Shown one piece after another: positions 1-14,345 of a stretch of 64,000 bases of DNA. Below the pieces are notes generated by a model, which was not told the origin of the DNA, searched no databases, and worked only from the letters and a program-made list of their open reading frames with translations. Each line of letters opens with the position of its first letter. Position 1 is the first letter of the stretch. Source of the DNA: Phylloscopus collybita (taxonomy: Eukaryota; Chordata; Aves; Passeriformes; Phylloscopidae); contig JAJNNQ010000137.1 in assembly GCA_027886175.1 (NCBI GenBank), positions 36,690,001 through 36,754,000 on the forward strand. The letters are read 5' to 3'. Made by a program: the position numbers and the translations under genes.

Positions 1-1291
1 TCCATTAACACATATACAAAAACTGTGACAAAAGAAATATAACAGACAATTGTAAGCCAAAATCTTACATCAATGATGGCCCCTCCATCTTTCTTGGGAG
101 GTGAGTAAGGGATATGCCTTGCTAAAAGAAATCTCCTGGGAAATCCCAGTTGAGCCATCTTTGCCTCTCCTGGGACCATTGCATTCCTGCTTATTCCCAT
201 GCATAACCCAGCATCTTAAATCCCTTCAGCATCTAGGAGAAACTGCTTGCAATATTGCTGACAGAACTTGCACTTCAGAATCACAGAAGTACAAGTTACA
301 ATGAAGTTGTAACTCTGGCCTATTTTTAGCACTGTTTAGGCTTAAATTATGAACCCTTTGTCAAAGTTAGTTATCCATTTGAACTCTTTCTGAAAATACT
401 GTCAGAGGAGGGACTGAGCCTGATAACTCAATAACTCTTTCTCTCACATGGGGCTTTGACTATGCAAATTTGATTTCTCATCTGTTTGGAGTAACATGAA
501 CTTCTGTTTCTCACTAGCCTGACAGTTCTTCTGTGAAGTATAGCCATGCTATAACTGTGTCCTTTTTATCCAGTTGGAATTCCTTCTCCTCCCATGATCA
601 GCTTTTGGGATCAGCTGTTAACAGAGAGCTCCTCCATCATCTCATTACATGTCCTTGCACAAAAAATCCCTGCCCCATCACATGTCTCCTGTAGATGTGA
701 GGTGGGACACTCAGATTCCCTCCAATCCTGTTCTGTTCATCTACTTCATGGTTGCCGGATCTCAGCGTGATGTTTTTGAAAAAAATAAAAACCAATCAAG
801 CCTGGTAAAGAGGTCGTAAATCATGCCAAAAGAGAGGAAACTATAAAACTGAAAGCCTTGACATCAGAGGGGGTGGTTGCAGATAAAAAGTGCTTATAAA
901 AAGTAATTATGGCAGCCCCTCCGGCAGAAGTCAAGATAAGCAGTTAGGAGAGGTGATGCTCATGATACTCTACAGAATACACACTGTTCAGGTAGGAATC
1001 AAGGCATCATATTCCTGATCTCAAAATAGTGGGACTCAAGTCAGTCATTGCCCCAGTGAGGAAAGCAGGAGAAAGTATTTTGCATTCAGAAAGCAACTAG
1101 TTGAATACCAACCACTTACATTTTGTGACGGGTGTCATAGACAATTGTAACACACCAATACCACGTCAAAGGAATATATAAGAACATGGAAAGAATATTG
1201 GGTCTCGGACATTGTTGGCCAAATCATGCTTTTTTTGCTTTTTGTTCTCATTCCAGCATGGGAACACACAGAACTCTTCAAATGTCACAGT

Positions 1292-1311
1292 AAAAAAAAA
1301 AAAAAAAAAAA
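1292..1311 (+). repeat. Poly(A) run, A20
   Basis: This is an uninterrupted run of about 20 adenines. No polyadenylation signal lies 10-30 bases before it, so I read it as a simple homopolymer rather than a retroposed tail. Confidence 0.85.
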
Positions 1312-4300
1312 GATAGATCTCATTTGTGTGAACATAAAATTCACATCCTCTGTCAAAGACTCAAAGACCTGCATTGGGAAGCAAGAAACTGTCACGGCTC
1401 TTCCATGCTGAAATGAATATAAATTTAGGGAGCAAAGAGGAGCTGTAAAAGAAAATGCACAGTGCAAATCTTAACCAGAACTGTACTCTAGGAAGTTCTA
1501 TTTTGAATGGAGGGACAGGTTAGGGAATGAGAAAGACATGGAAATATGAACCACAGATTGGAACTGAGTGAAGAACTAGCCACCTTTGGGGGCAGTGTGT
1601 TTGAAGCTACACAACTATTTCAGCAGAAAGGGAGCGAAATTCCAGGGCAGCAGAAGAAATAGCGTGCTGCAAGGAACTATAGAAGACCTCAGGAAGGACA
1701 TCTTCTTAAATGCTAAATTCAGTAAAATATTGAAAAGTAAAGGAGCATAAAATAGAAGAAGGTCCCTGCAAGAAAAAAATACTCATGGGTTTCTTTAAGA
1801 TTTGGTGGGAGTCTCTGCTTTTATGGTAGAAAAAGGGAAAAGTAATAAAAGTTGGAATTAAACAGTTTCACCTAGTCTCACCTAGTTTCCTCTCTAGGCA
1901 ATTCAGAGGACTATACTTTTAAAGTGCATCTCATCCTATCTCCTACAGGTCTTCCTAAGTAAATCAGACTAATGGTGGCTTAAAAGTTCCTGTGTCTCTT
2001 TGTCAACTAAAAGAAGAGTGTAAAGTGAGTAGCTCAGATGGAAATATCTAGATTGCAGATGTCTACATATAATTTCCCCAAAATGTCTAAAACTCCACAG
2101 GGAATTTCAGAACAAAAAGCTACGAGATGGAACAGTTTACACAGGTGTTCACAAGGTCCCACTTCAACATCACATGCTGACATGTAAAGTCAAACAGTTG
2201 GACATTCTATTAGACAAACTTTGGTGTTTGAAGTACAGGTAGAAATCAAAAGCTAAAAAAACCAAACAAACAAGAGCCAACTAAATCACAACAGAGGTGC
2301 TAAAATGCACCTGACATCACTCTCCTAATGAAACAAAAGTTGACCAGCATAGTCTGAAGAATACAAGACTTCTCCTGTTAATTAAAACCATAAAAGTATT
2401 AGAGAACACGGAAGTAACACTATGCTCTGGAGAACTGAAGGTCATTTGAAACATAACTATGAAGAAAAGAAGATGGTAATGCAAAACAACAGACTAGATT
2501 CAGGGCTTAAGCATCTTATTCAACCCAGGTGGCACATAGAAGTACCTTTGGGAGTATTCTCCGCTTTCATTTATGTTGGAGAGTTTTCTTGGCTAACAGT
2601 AATTATTGTCTCTTTTTCCTTTCACACTCTTATTACCAGTTCTAAACCCAACCCTCTGCCGAGTTTTATCCTGCTACATTGGCACAGAAATAGGAAATCT
2701 ACAAAAGCAGAAGAGAGGTGGCTGTTTTTGTTGTTTATTTTTGGTTTTGTTGTTTTTTGGTTTTTTTTACCTCTAATAGCAAAGTTAATACATAGCTGGC
2801 AGAACTGAAAATCAATAATATGTTTGGAAGTATTAAGTTCTTCTGGTTTTCGAGAGAAAGACCAATTTGAAGAAAAATGAAGACATCATTAGCTGGAGCC
2901 CAGCTTCAGCTGAATCAGAAGGGAATGTGTGACATAAACTTGTGTCTTGGATTGTGACATGTAGATGCCCAGATGAAGCTAAGTGAAAATTAAGTGCTCT
3001 CTGGAAAATATTAAGAAAAATGCTTAGCAGAACAGTCAAACTGCTTACTCAAAATGTTTAGGGGCTGCAAAGGACTGAATAGAGATTCACTATTTTCAGC
3101 AGTCATTCCTGTAAGCTGTGCTTACTTTCTCTTGTGGCACACTAACCATAAAACACTATGGTCATGTTTTCTGTACAACAGAGTAAGTACTTTATGAATG
3201 CCTACAAAACAGAATAGCTTTGGCTGGAAGGAGTCAGAGAAGCTGTGTTTATCTGGGAGGCAGGTGATGCAGTTCAGAATATTTTAGAGGTGAGACTGAA
3301 ATGACTACACTCACAGTCCAGCCTTAAAGCTGGACTCCTGGGTTTAGGTCAGGTACTGCATGATGATTTCAGGTACACCTGAAAAGTGTGTTCTCGGCTT
3401 CCTGAACTTAGGAACTTCTAGAGATAAAATAAACTTCAAGCCCATTTTCAGGTCTCATAATAGATACAGTGCAAGTAGAGTACATAGCAGCTCAAGACTT
3501 TGACCTTTCCTAGAGAAGCACTTGGGAAACTTTAGGGAGGCATGGTTTATTATTCAGTGCCTCCAGACCTAATCAGTAGCTAAGGAAATACACTATCTAC
3601 ACTTTTTTACACAATGACTGCTGTGATGAGTAGTCAGTTTTCCGGTACCTGATTCCTGTGGGGAACTGCCAGGGGGCTGCAGTACAGCATGGAATCCCAG
3701 CAGAATGTGTAAGTGTGCCTAGCCAGCTCTGTTCAAAGGAGGACATCTAGAAGTTTGGGAAAAGGACCAGAGGGCAGTCACTCTGACTAAGGAAGAAAAG
3801 CAATGTGTCCAATGACAAAAGAGAAGATGTGCTGACCAGTGATGAGAAAGAGGTGTGTGGAATGCACCTTTGTGCTTCAAGAATGTCTCCTTCTCTGAGA
3901 CATCACTGGTTTCATGCTCTGAGGATGTTCAGAATCACAGTGTGCTGAAGCTGGACTATTTCCACTGTTCAGGGAAAACATCTCAACCCGCATGCTTGTG
4001 CTGCTTGATACTACCCCTTGGACATATGCTGTTGGTCACCATCAGAGAAAAGAAACTGACCCCTCATGCAATCTTGGACAGATACTCCAATGCCCATGGC
4101 TTAATTGCAGCACTACCTTTGTTTTACATGCATTCCTATCTGCTTATTATTCTTCTCAGTGGGAAAGCACTTTCAGTATTTTGTCCTAAGTTAGAAATAA
4201 CAGAACATTAGCCTTCCTTCATTATCTGGTATATGCATTCATTTTGTACCCTCCATTTAGTGCTTTGCACATTGCTTCTCACTGCAGAGCTTTTGCAGAT

Positions 4301-5534
4301 TAAAAGGAAGAAGAGGTTATGGAGGACTTAAGGTAGAAACCCATATTGAAAACTGAGAAAACAGTATACACACAAATACACACAAAATGAAATTTCTGCC
4401 CTCAGTGTATGCTCTGCTATGCTTCTAAAGTCCATATTAATAGTGTTTTAAGCATTGCCTGAATTATGAATGAAAGGTAGTTTGTGACATGCAGTAGGGT
4501 CAGTGGAATCTTTATTTTAAATGTTGTAATTAAAATGAATGTTGTTTTTTCACCACTGCCAGAAGTAATCAGATGAAAGAAGGAGCTTTATATAAGTGGA
4601 AAAATCATTATATGCTGAGTGTCTTTGTACACTAGTATTAGGAGCTGTCTATAGCTGAATAAATACTAAATACTCTTTTATAATGCAAGGTAGGTTGTGT
4701 GTTTCAGCTTTAATAGCTACTAACTCATTTGACTGGAGGGTGACATGAGGCTAATCAAAGGTCGCCCGAGTCCTGGTTGATGCTGAATGGGAGTTGACAG
4801 CTTTCCAGAGTAGTGCACAATTCATGGGGAGGACTTTTTTTTTTCCCCGCAGAAGCAATATTCATCTAGGATTGACACAATGCTGAGTTTCAAAACGATT
4901 AATTCAAATCCTTAAAGACTCTGGAAAAGCAGACAACTTTTCAACACTTATCCTGGGAAAGAAGTGTTCACCTGACAAAGAAATTCTGGTCTCAGGCAAA
5001 TTACTGGATTCCAATAGCAATATGTTTCATAAATAGCAGCAGGAATCAGGAACCTGCTAAGACAACAAAATACAAGTTTTGTAGTTTCAGTTTAAAATGA
5101 CACAGGCCACATAGTTTAATAGAAAGAAGAAGCATGCACTTTTGCATTCACAGGGACAAAACAATAGAAAACATAAGAACAAACAAGGAAGGTAGGGGAA
5201 TATTTACAATTAAGACTAAATAAAGTATACTTCAAATGTGCACAGTCCTTTCCAAGCAAAAAAACTAGCAGTGACATGATGAATGTAAAAGAATAGATTA
5301 AAATGCCAGACCTTGTTTTGTAAAATCCCTGTGTCTGACAGCATCATAAGCTTGAATTCGTGTGGTATATTTTACTACCTTAGAGAATAAAAGTTTGTTG
5401 TCCAAATGAGTGCGTACACACGCTCCCTAGCAGATGGAAGTGTTGTGATTGGGCATGCAAAGTGATTATCCTCCCCTGCAGACACGCTGAATGCAAGTGA
5501 GGATACATGTGAAGACATGCAGCCTATTGAAATA

Positions 5535-5572
5535 GTAAAATGTTACCCAAAACAATTGTAAAATGTTACCCA
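5535..5572 (+). repeat. Local tandem duplication, period 23
   Basis: The 15-mer gtaaaatgttaccca occurs at 5535-5549 and again at 5558-5572. The offset is 23 bases and the spacers are similar. It is a small duplication with no coding content. Confidence 0.8.
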
Positions 5573-8500
5573 GAACAAAAATCCACCTTTTCAATAGACC
5601 TTGAAATAGTACTCTCTAAAGAACTCTTACAACCAAGGTAATCCTTGAGTATGCAACACACACATGCACACAAACAGGTTCTCTTATAATGTACTTTGGT
5701 AGATAATTTAAAAAAAATGTACCATTATAGAAATAATTATAGAGGATTTAAGATCAGGTCAAGAGGAAATGTGAAACTCATCAGTTAGGGAAAAAAATAG
5801 AGGAAATATCATACAATTAGAAAATTATTAAAATTGTAATGAACCTATCTTTGACCAGGATATTTGTCCATGAACCCATGGAGAGAGGGGATGTTCTTTG
5901 AAAAGATATTAAAGTAGAAAAATGCTTTGCCATGTGGCTACAAAAGAGACTAAAAAAGACTTTTTGTCAATACGTAATAAAAGTAATTACATAGGTTTTG
6001 CAACTGCAGGGTAGAATATACCCATAAATAGGTCTGAAACCTACAGCTGTCTAAACAGCCAACTAAAATTCCTTAATCCTCCTTCTGTCTGTCAGTAAAA
6101 ATTGTTTTCCTAGAACAAGATCTCAAGGATGGTGACTGTAATCACTGGGGAGGTGATGGTCACCGTACAGAAAACACAGGCAGAAATGTTCCTCTGTATC
6201 TGTATCTCCATTTATAACACCACTCTGAATTTCAGCAGCACTGGATTTGAAAAATTAATGAACTGAAAAATGGTATGTAAGCTTCACTGCTGCCAATCTC
6301 CTACCATTACCACCAGGTAGCAGGAGCAGGGTACCATACCTTCCCATAGGAGAAAGATGACAGAAGTCATTACAATTTCTAAGTACTTGTACCAAGGAGA
6401 GAAAAAGAAACTGATTGAAACCAGCAATGGTTCAGAAAGGTGAAAATGGCATTAAAAAATCTGAGTGAAACTTCCCATTCCATTTTAACAATTTCTTTTA
6501 AATTAATTATTGATAACTAAAATGTTTTATCTTTTACAGTTTAAAATTTCAGCTTTTAAAATTACTGTGGGAAGAACTTGAGTATCAGGGGCTGTGAAAA
6601 TTTATCTGGTAGTATTCTCTCTGAGTTTTGCTTCATTCCCAGCATCCTCTCTCTGCTTGCTCTCTATTTTGTATAATTTCTAATTTGCTCTTTTTTAGTA
6701 TATTTTACTATAGCTACACTCCTCTTTGGTATGGGACCTCTCAAATTCTGATGTCATTCCTCTTTGGTTTTCCTGACATCCAGAAAGCTTGACTGCAAAT
6801 GGGCCTCCATGAAGTTTTCATTGTCATCACCATGACTGACAGCATTAGTTAGCCACCTTGGAACATCAGAAGTTCAGAGTATCTGGGACAATTATCAGAG
6901 CAGACGTTCTCTTGCTTTTCCATTTTCCATTCTGCTCCATCTTCTCTCTCACCTTTTCAGTTGGCTTCTCATTGCTGATGAAGTAGAAATACTGTTTCAG
7001 AAAAGAGAACATATCCTCCCTTAAGTATTTGTGCTGGAAGTTAATGCATATTAAAACCAAATTACCTTCAAATAGTTCTCCTTTGCCTTTCCTCTTCCCT
7101 GATATATTAGAAAGCTGCACTAAAACAATTTGTGGACTAGTTTTCAAAGGGCAAAGTCTCACTCAGGACTCTTTTATTCCTGATTAGCCTGACCACACAT
7201 TCAATAAAGTGCAATTAAAGATCTGCTCAGCAGTGAGAGTGTGGGAATTAAAGGGAGGAAACCATGGCCTGAGGGTTTTTTGTGTTTTTTTTTTTTATTT
7301 CAAGTATTTTTCCATCACTGTAAGCAACAATATAAAGGTTTTCTAAAGAAAAAATCCACAAATCAGCAACATTCTAGCTTTCTTCAAATCTATAATTTCC
7401 ACTTCTGTCCCTAGTTTATATTTTGATGGTGCTGGTTTAGTTTTGCACTTTCAATATTTTTTGGGTGTTTCTTGTTATAAAGCTCAAGCCTGTGAGTAGA
7501 AAGGAAATGTTTCCTGCACAAATGTGTTTCTGTATTCATCCTTCCTAGTGGTACCTGTACTGAAGTAAATTGATTAAATTTGCGGAGACATAGTCAATTC
7601 CAAACACAGCAGGCACTTGATTTCTAAACAATGGCATTGTCCTACTTGTCCTCTACTGTTGTAGTCCAATACACTTAAAAAAAAGAGGAATATGAGAAAT
7701 TTAGTCTATTGTCAATCAATTTATGTGCTGCTTAAGCAGTAGAAAGTAATTCTTCCTTTCTTTGTAGATCTATGTCACCATTTTGACAGAAAAATAGTAA
7801 AGAGCCCACCAAAGTGGACAGTGCAAATCATTAGCCATTTTGCATAAGAGAAGGCTTGTTTTAGCTTGATTTTCAATAATTTGTGGGTATCTATTATAAG
7901 GTAGTGAACTAATATTCCCTGATCTACCATCTGCTGAGGGTGGAAAATATGTAATAACATCCCCGATATGGTGGAACTAGTCAGATAATACGCAAGTAGT
8001 GTGGGAAGCAACCCTTCACACAGATATGAAGTAAAAAATAGACTGTTTACACTTATATGTGATAATTAGGATCACAATAAGATGACAATCCTACTTAAAT
8101 AACAGAAGTCTTTTAAGTCAAATGCCCAAGAATAGTTATGCTAAATATGTATCTGAAATAAATTTGAGATGGGAATAAGACAGAAGGTTTAGGATCTAGG
8201 TAGAGAGGAGAAAAGCTGCTGGTTTCTTTAGCTTGCAGTTCAACTTCCTGAGGTCAGAGGTACCTCACCAAGTTACTTGAACAGTACTTACCTTTATTTC
8301 TCCCATTTGCTTGCCCAGGTATCCTTGCAGTTTTTCAATACCAAGCATTATCAATTTAAACTTTTATCTAATCAATCCAAATGAAGCCCAGAGCCTGGAG
8401 CAGGGGCTACATGTTAATTTGCACTTGAGCTTCACTTTGTGTAATGCAATCATGCTGATATTGTCCAGTGGACAGCTCTGGTGACAGATGCAAAGGAACC

Positions 8501-11500
8501 CTGCTAGTCTGTGATAACCAGCTTCTGCATTGCCAGCAGCATGCAAACTAGCTAGCTTGAAGGCAATGCTCATGCAAAGCATAGTCAGAGCCAGACACTG
8601 TCAAGGGCAGCAGACAGCTGATGATAGAACACATGGTCCTGTGCTCTGTTTTGCTCACAGCAGCTCCCCGGAAAGCTGAGCTGAATGCTGCTGATACCAA
8701 GGGAAAAGATGGGGTATGTGGCATGCAAGAATTTGCACCAGAAAGGTCTCTCTCATAACAATCCCTGCTTTGAGCCTTTTGTTTGAGCACCTTGAGCATT
8801 GCACAAACAGACATTGTAAGAAAGGTATGTGCTAATTAAAAGCATCAAGCAATTATTTATGGATATATTGTTTATCAGCTCTACACCCAAGCAGAACTAG
8901 GATTAAGGAACCACTAGTAGTCTCAGCAGTAGAATCATCACCATGAGCTCTCTGGAGACCAGGCAAAGGTCTCTTAGGAGGAAAAGGGTTGGCCTTTGCT
9001 GCTCCCTGGAGTTGACTTTCAGTGTGGCTGACTTGCCATAGTCCAACCCTTCTTAGTATTTTCTGCTTTTCACGTTCATATTTTGCCTCTTTAATCTTTC
9101 AGACCTCCGTCTCAACAATACAGCCTCTTCAATTTTACCTTTCTTATCTCATGTGGAGCTCTGTGTGGCTCTGCTCTACAGGCTGTTTCACAGCTCTTCT
9201 TCACACACAATTTCTTCATCAGCCTAAGCCAAAGTTATGCAGCAGGAACATATTAGACCTGAGCTGAACTATGGGGAAGGGGGAGTGTTAAAAGGGGGCC
9301 AACAGAGCAAATGGGTTACAGTTACTCAGGTGCAGCAGATCGACCAGACAAGCTGAACCTTTTATGTCTTTCCTGAAACAGAAGCCATCATTCCTCTCGC
9401 TTTTGCAATAACTTCCCTCCAAGGCCCCCTAATGACAATAGTGGCAAGCTGGTACTATATAACAGACAGCAGAATCCATTTTTACCACTATCACCAAAAA
9501 ATCCATTGATTAACTGCTTTGCTTGGAACTTATCCTGACCAGAAGTGTTGTTAGACTGTATGGTCAAAGTGCCCTATGACAGCTTGGCATTGGATGCCCA
9601 AGATTAGGCAGGGGTGATATAAAAATAATCTGTTTCCTCTTTTTCTCCTTGTATCTCTGAAACCAGCCTCCTGGAAGGAGCCTTTTCATCAGAGTTCCTC
9701 CAGCTGAGCAGACAAAAAACTAGCTGAAATCTTCTTTCCTTTTCTTAGGGAACTGCCTGCCAGAAATGGGAGGATGACTGTCTCTACTAACATTACAGTT
9801 ACTTAAGCATAAGGTCTCGTCAGTGAATAGAGAGAGCAGAGTTCCCTTTGCAGAACTCAAACAAAACCAAGGGAAGACACAAGACTTTGTATGAAATCTT
9901 CTGCTGAGATTTTGTGTTGCAGGAGGCCAGAACCCAATTATCTAACCTCTCATTTTCGATGTGTTAAATGTCATTGAAGACAAACATGACTTTTTTATGT
10001 TTATGTTTTTTGATTTTTTTCATAAACTAGTCTTAAATGTAATCATAACTTTTTCTTCAAGGCATAAACTGATTCCTGAAAGAACGAAGGAAAAAGTTCT
10101 ATGCCTCAATCCATGAGTTGCATAATTCTGTTAACTAAATATAGTTAATGAAGTCTTTGAAGCAGCATTTCTAGTTGCTTCAAGAGACAGAGAGTAAAAC
10201 AAAAATCTACTACAATGTGCCTAATTTTTTTGGGGTTTTGGCAGTTGGGTTTGACAGTTTTCTCAAGTGGTTATTTATGTGAGGAGGTCAAAAATGTCAA
10301 AATTACTTTATTAATCTAGCAGAGTAGAAACATTTGGGCTTCACTTTACAGTCACTGAAGCTGATGGAAAATTTGCCAATTACTCCAGTGGCAACAGAAT
10401 TAGACACTTAATTGGAAACAAGCAAACAGGGATAAAAATATACCAATGTTAAAATGCAATTCACTGAACTTTCTCTTAGGTTTTAGAAATCATCCGATCA
10501 AGAATTAGAAGAGAAGAAGCTATCCAAAGTCAAAATGTCTGTATAAAAAGCTCCTTCTGCTTTATTTGTTTCCTCAAAAAATTAATTCAATGCAAAAGCA
10601 TTGTTCAGCATAAGTGAATACAAGGCTTAATTTAAATATCTTATCTATTCATTAAAAATCACAGTCAAATATTGCAAATTTTCCTAGTTTAGGGCTGAAG
10701 TCAAATCAAGCCCATCCAAAGCCTTTTTGTCTTTTGCCTAATTAATACAATTTGAAAAAAAATTAAATGTTATGTGTGGGGGGGTAAAATTGATAAAGTA
10801 TAATAGACATAAATATATTATTTCCAACAAGAATCAAAGTATGAAAACAACAGATAACAAAACTCCTTTCTGTCTGGGAGACTTCAGTGAGGTGTTGCTG
10901 AGTTCCCAGGCCTTTACATCTTTGAACCAGACAGCTGTGAGTTTTCTGGATTGTGCTCCTCTGCCTTTTGCATACTTTGGATTTTGGAGCAATGTAATTT
11001 ATCTCTTTCCTTCCCTTTTCCTGAGCTGGAGATAACAATGTAAGAAGGACTTGGATGAGAACATAAGGAATAAAAATTTTGGGTTCAAATGCATTTTGAT
11101 AGACTTTCATAAACTGTATTTGGGCAGCCATAACTTATTTTCAGCACCTAGGAATTTAAAAATTGCATCTATGCACTATTAATATTTGACACGTAAAAGG
11201 CACCCAAACTAAACTCAAAATATTTTTATGCTTTGGCAAGCTCAAAAGTTAGCAGTATAAAAAGCATATTCAGCCCTGTTAAATTGAGCCTTCTCACCCC
11301 CAGTGCTGACACCCCCACTTTATTCTACCAGCAGTACTGTGCATTACCGAGAGACCAACTGGTGTCCAGAAATATGTCTGAAACATTTCAGCCCTGTGTG
11401 CAGGTGTTGAAAGGCATTTTAGTAGGGTGAAAGTAAACTTCTCGAAGGACCCATGGGCTTTTTTTTTTTTTGTTCAGCCTTGCTGCAGAGGGGAGGCCAG

Positions 11501-12599
11501 GGGCAACACTGACACCTTCTGATAAGAGGTGGGTACATCCCTTCCCTGGCTATTGCAGAGAAAGAGGCAGGATGCTCTGCATCTGCAGGAGTGGGTGGTT
11601 CTCACATCTACTTCTATTCTATTTCTGTAGTTTCAGGCATCTCCCCAAGTCCTTTCAAGCATTGCACCTTTTCAATATTCAGCTTGATGCAAGTTTCAGC
11701 TTAAAAGACACACAAGGGAAGGAAAACAGGGGGATGGGGGCTGGCAGAGGCCTCCACTGGCAGAACCTATCAGAATAAATGCAACCGTGTTGTTTCTGTG
11801 TTGAGGTCATCCCATTTTTAAAAGCTCAGTAGCAAAATAATGCCAAATGTGGGAATTAGATTCATTAAGTCATTGGACACTGCAGATAAAGAGCCTAAAG
11901 AGATAGACTTGTTTTTCCAAAAGAATAATTTATAAAGAGACATAGATTTAACTGCAAAGGGAGAGTTAAAGGAGCAGATAATAAATAAAAATGCTTCAGC
12001 TAAGAGAAGAAAATTTTGCTTTACACTTATGACTTGCATCACATTGCTTACGGGGAGAAAACCCAAAATAGAAGAATCTAAAAAATTATTTTCATTGGAG
12101 TGAATGTAATGGGATTCCGTTTGCTGCAGGAAATCTGGAAAAATACAATGCACTGGTTTTCCATTCATATTACCATAGTCACAAAATCCACTTAGTGCAA
12201 GTGACAACAATTTGAAACTCCTGTTTATGTTTTGTCCAGGCCAAGCACACACCTGAGATCAGTGTAGGATTGGAGTATACATTATAAATTATAGTAAGAT
12301 CAAGTTACCAGTGAGTGGATTAAGAGTAAATGGTACTTGATATGCTCAGATCAATATCCTACCCTTGTTCTCCCTAAACACATACATCACAACAGATCAG
12401 GCCTCATAGAGAACTCGGATTCCTGCCAGGCTGGTTTCTTTCTGAAGCTGTTTATTCTGGAGGTAGAAAATCAGGGGAAGTATTATAGGATCCTGGTCTT
12501 TTTTCAGCCAATGCACCAGAGATACTTTGCAAAGGAGAGTACAGGAAGGGATGATATACACTGAGTTTCAACCTACTAATGTATCAGGGGCTCAGCTGC

Positions 12600-12620
12600 T
12601 TTATTTATTTATTTATTTAT
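12600..12620 (+). repeat. (TTTA)n microsatellite
   Basis: About five tetranucleotide units are followed by a short TA-rich tail (atgtatatatg). It is likely polymorphic but otherwise ordinary. Confidence 0.85.
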
Positions 12621-12942
12621 ATGTATATATGTGGCAGCTGCAAAACACTTCTTTTTATCCCACACGAGAAATAAATAACTTCATTTCTCAGTTACTCTAT
12701 TTTTAGGATGAGGCACTGCAATTATGTTTCATAACTGACAATATGGGACTCAGGAGTCCTATGGAATAGTGGTTCTGAATAACAGTAGATACTCACCTCT
12801 TTTTTCAACTAAATAGCCATAGTAGTCACAAGAACTATTTTAATTAACTAAAGGGGTCTAAGTTCCTTTTTAAAAGAGTGGTTATCTCTAGCATCCTAAA
12901 TCCAGAGTCATAGAACCGAGGGATAAGTTAAGTCGTAAGCTG

Positions 12943-13036
12943 CACCCCCCCAAAAAAAAATAAAACAAACAAAAACCAAGACAAAAACCAACAAACAAGC
13001 AGAAGAAAAATGTGTTGTTGTTTTTTTTTTTTTTTT
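12943..13036 (+). repeat. Low-complexity C7/A-rich/T18 patch
   Basis: A run of C and then A leads into a CAAA-type A-rich stretch and ends in GTT repeats and an 18-base T run. The A-rich and T-rich halves are partly complementary and could fold back. No gene is associated. Confidence 0.7.
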
Positions 13037-14216
13037 ACTCTCTTCACTAACTCAAGTTTAAAAGCAGCATTGATAAGCAAGGAGAAAAATCAAGTGCATT
13101 AGAATTTAAAATAAAGTTATAGAAATTGTTTCACTTTACCAATTCATGTTTTGCTTTCTAAGGCCTTTTTTTTTACATCATATATTCATATCATTATTTC
13201 TCATTTCTTAATTGGTACTGAAACACTGATTTTATGATGCTTGTGTACATGGTAACTCCAGTATTCCTTCTTATGAAAGAAAAATACTTCTAAAAAACCA
13301 GTTCAGTCAAGTCCAGCTGTTCAGCCTTGCTGTAGACTGCCTCTGCAGCATCTCCCCAGACTGCAGGAGCAGGAGCAGGGCAAACATTCCAGTATTTGCA
13401 AATTTTCTCTGTGAAGAAAACCATTAATACTCATTGCAGGAGTTTCAGATCAAAGACATTTAACAAGATAAGCATTGAGAACCTACCAAACAGACCTGAT
13501 TTGTGCAGAAGTCTATATCCAGCAACAATTTTAATACAGAGAGATTGCTTTTATGTGGGAAATCTGCCTCACTTTGGCTTTCATTCTTTCTCATACAGCT
13601 TTTATATGACATAAGCCTGGGTATGAAAAGTAGGCTTGGTCATTTAAGTGGCTGGTTTTTATTGCACTCTTGCATTACTGACTGATACCATTACTGCAGC
13701 TGTATACAATTTCAACAACAACATATCTTTTTTGCACAAATGACATTATTTGCTTGTTCTCCTAAGGAATACAGTATCTTATTCTCCTAATGAATCATAT
13801 ATCAGAAAAAGACAGAAATCTGTATTGGTTTCTCTATTTTTTTCCACATAGTCTATTTCATGTAATTGAATGATGACTAGTCGGTTTATTGTCTGATGGA
13901 AACTAGCATTTTTAGGGTGTAAGAAAGCAATTGCAGAACATAATTTCTGTTAAATTGAAGAAAAAATAAAATTTCCAGAACATCACAGAAAATTTATGAA
14001 AAAAATTCTATATCTAAGTCCAGTAACACAGCAAATAAAGAGAAGTATAGGTGATTTGTTTAATGGGCAGCATTTCCCACATTATAAATTATTTAGTTTT
14101 CAACTTTCAAAACATTTTGTTGCTATGAATTAATTCAAAATGAAAACCAAGTCCAACATTAAAAAATAGAAATCTTTAAATCAAAGCACCCAGCATTATA
14201 CCCTTTGAAATATCCA

Positions 14217-14345
14217 GGTTTGGTGTTGTTTTGGTGTTTTTTTTGTGTTTGTTTTGTTTTGTTTTGTTTTGGGGTGGGTTTTTGTTTGTTTGTTTGGGGG
14301 TGTTTTTTGTTTTTGTTTTTGGTTTTGGTTTTGGGGTTTTTTTGT
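14217..14345 (+). repeat. 129-base pure G/T tract
   Basis: Every base from 14217 to 14345 is G or T. The order is GTTTT pentamers, a GGGGTGGG cluster, GTTT tetramers, a G5 run, and then GTTTTT and GGTTTT units ending in G4 and T7. The minus strand is therefore pure A/C. The tract is low complexity with mixed unit lengths rather than one clean microsatellite. The Lys/Pro/Asn/Thr-rich minus-strand frame across it (14176-14454) is an artefact of composition. Confidence 0.9.

Larger units (their letters stand above)
1..14216. other. Unique AT-rich noncoding DNA
   Basis: I see no gene here. The open frames (longest 128 codons at 2422-2808 and 144 codons at 11818-12252 on the minus strand) are rich in Phe, Leu, Ser and Cys, as expected of chance translation. 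They show no recognisable domain and no supporting splice or promoter context. The stretch holds short homopolymers (A20 at 1292-1311), a G/T-rich patch (2727-2772), a local 23-bp duplication (5535-5572), a (TTTA)n run (12600-12620) and an A-rich/T-rich patch (12943-13036). The rest looks single-copy. Short conserved noncoding elements could be present, but a single sequence cannot show them. Confidence 0.7.

Noticed and set aside
2422..2808. 128-codon plus-strand frame with a hydrophobic end
   Set aside because: Its hydrophobic C-terminus comes from a G/T-rich low-complexity patch. There is no domain, splice or promoter evidence.
11818..12252. 144-codon minus-strand frame
   Set aside because: Leu/Phe/Ser-rich chance-like translation with no domain.
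12905..12946. Possible CR1 3' tail in minus orientation (gtcatagaaccgagggataa)
   Set aside because: Only a few bases match a CR1 tail and the similarity fades at once. Not distinguishable from chance by eye.
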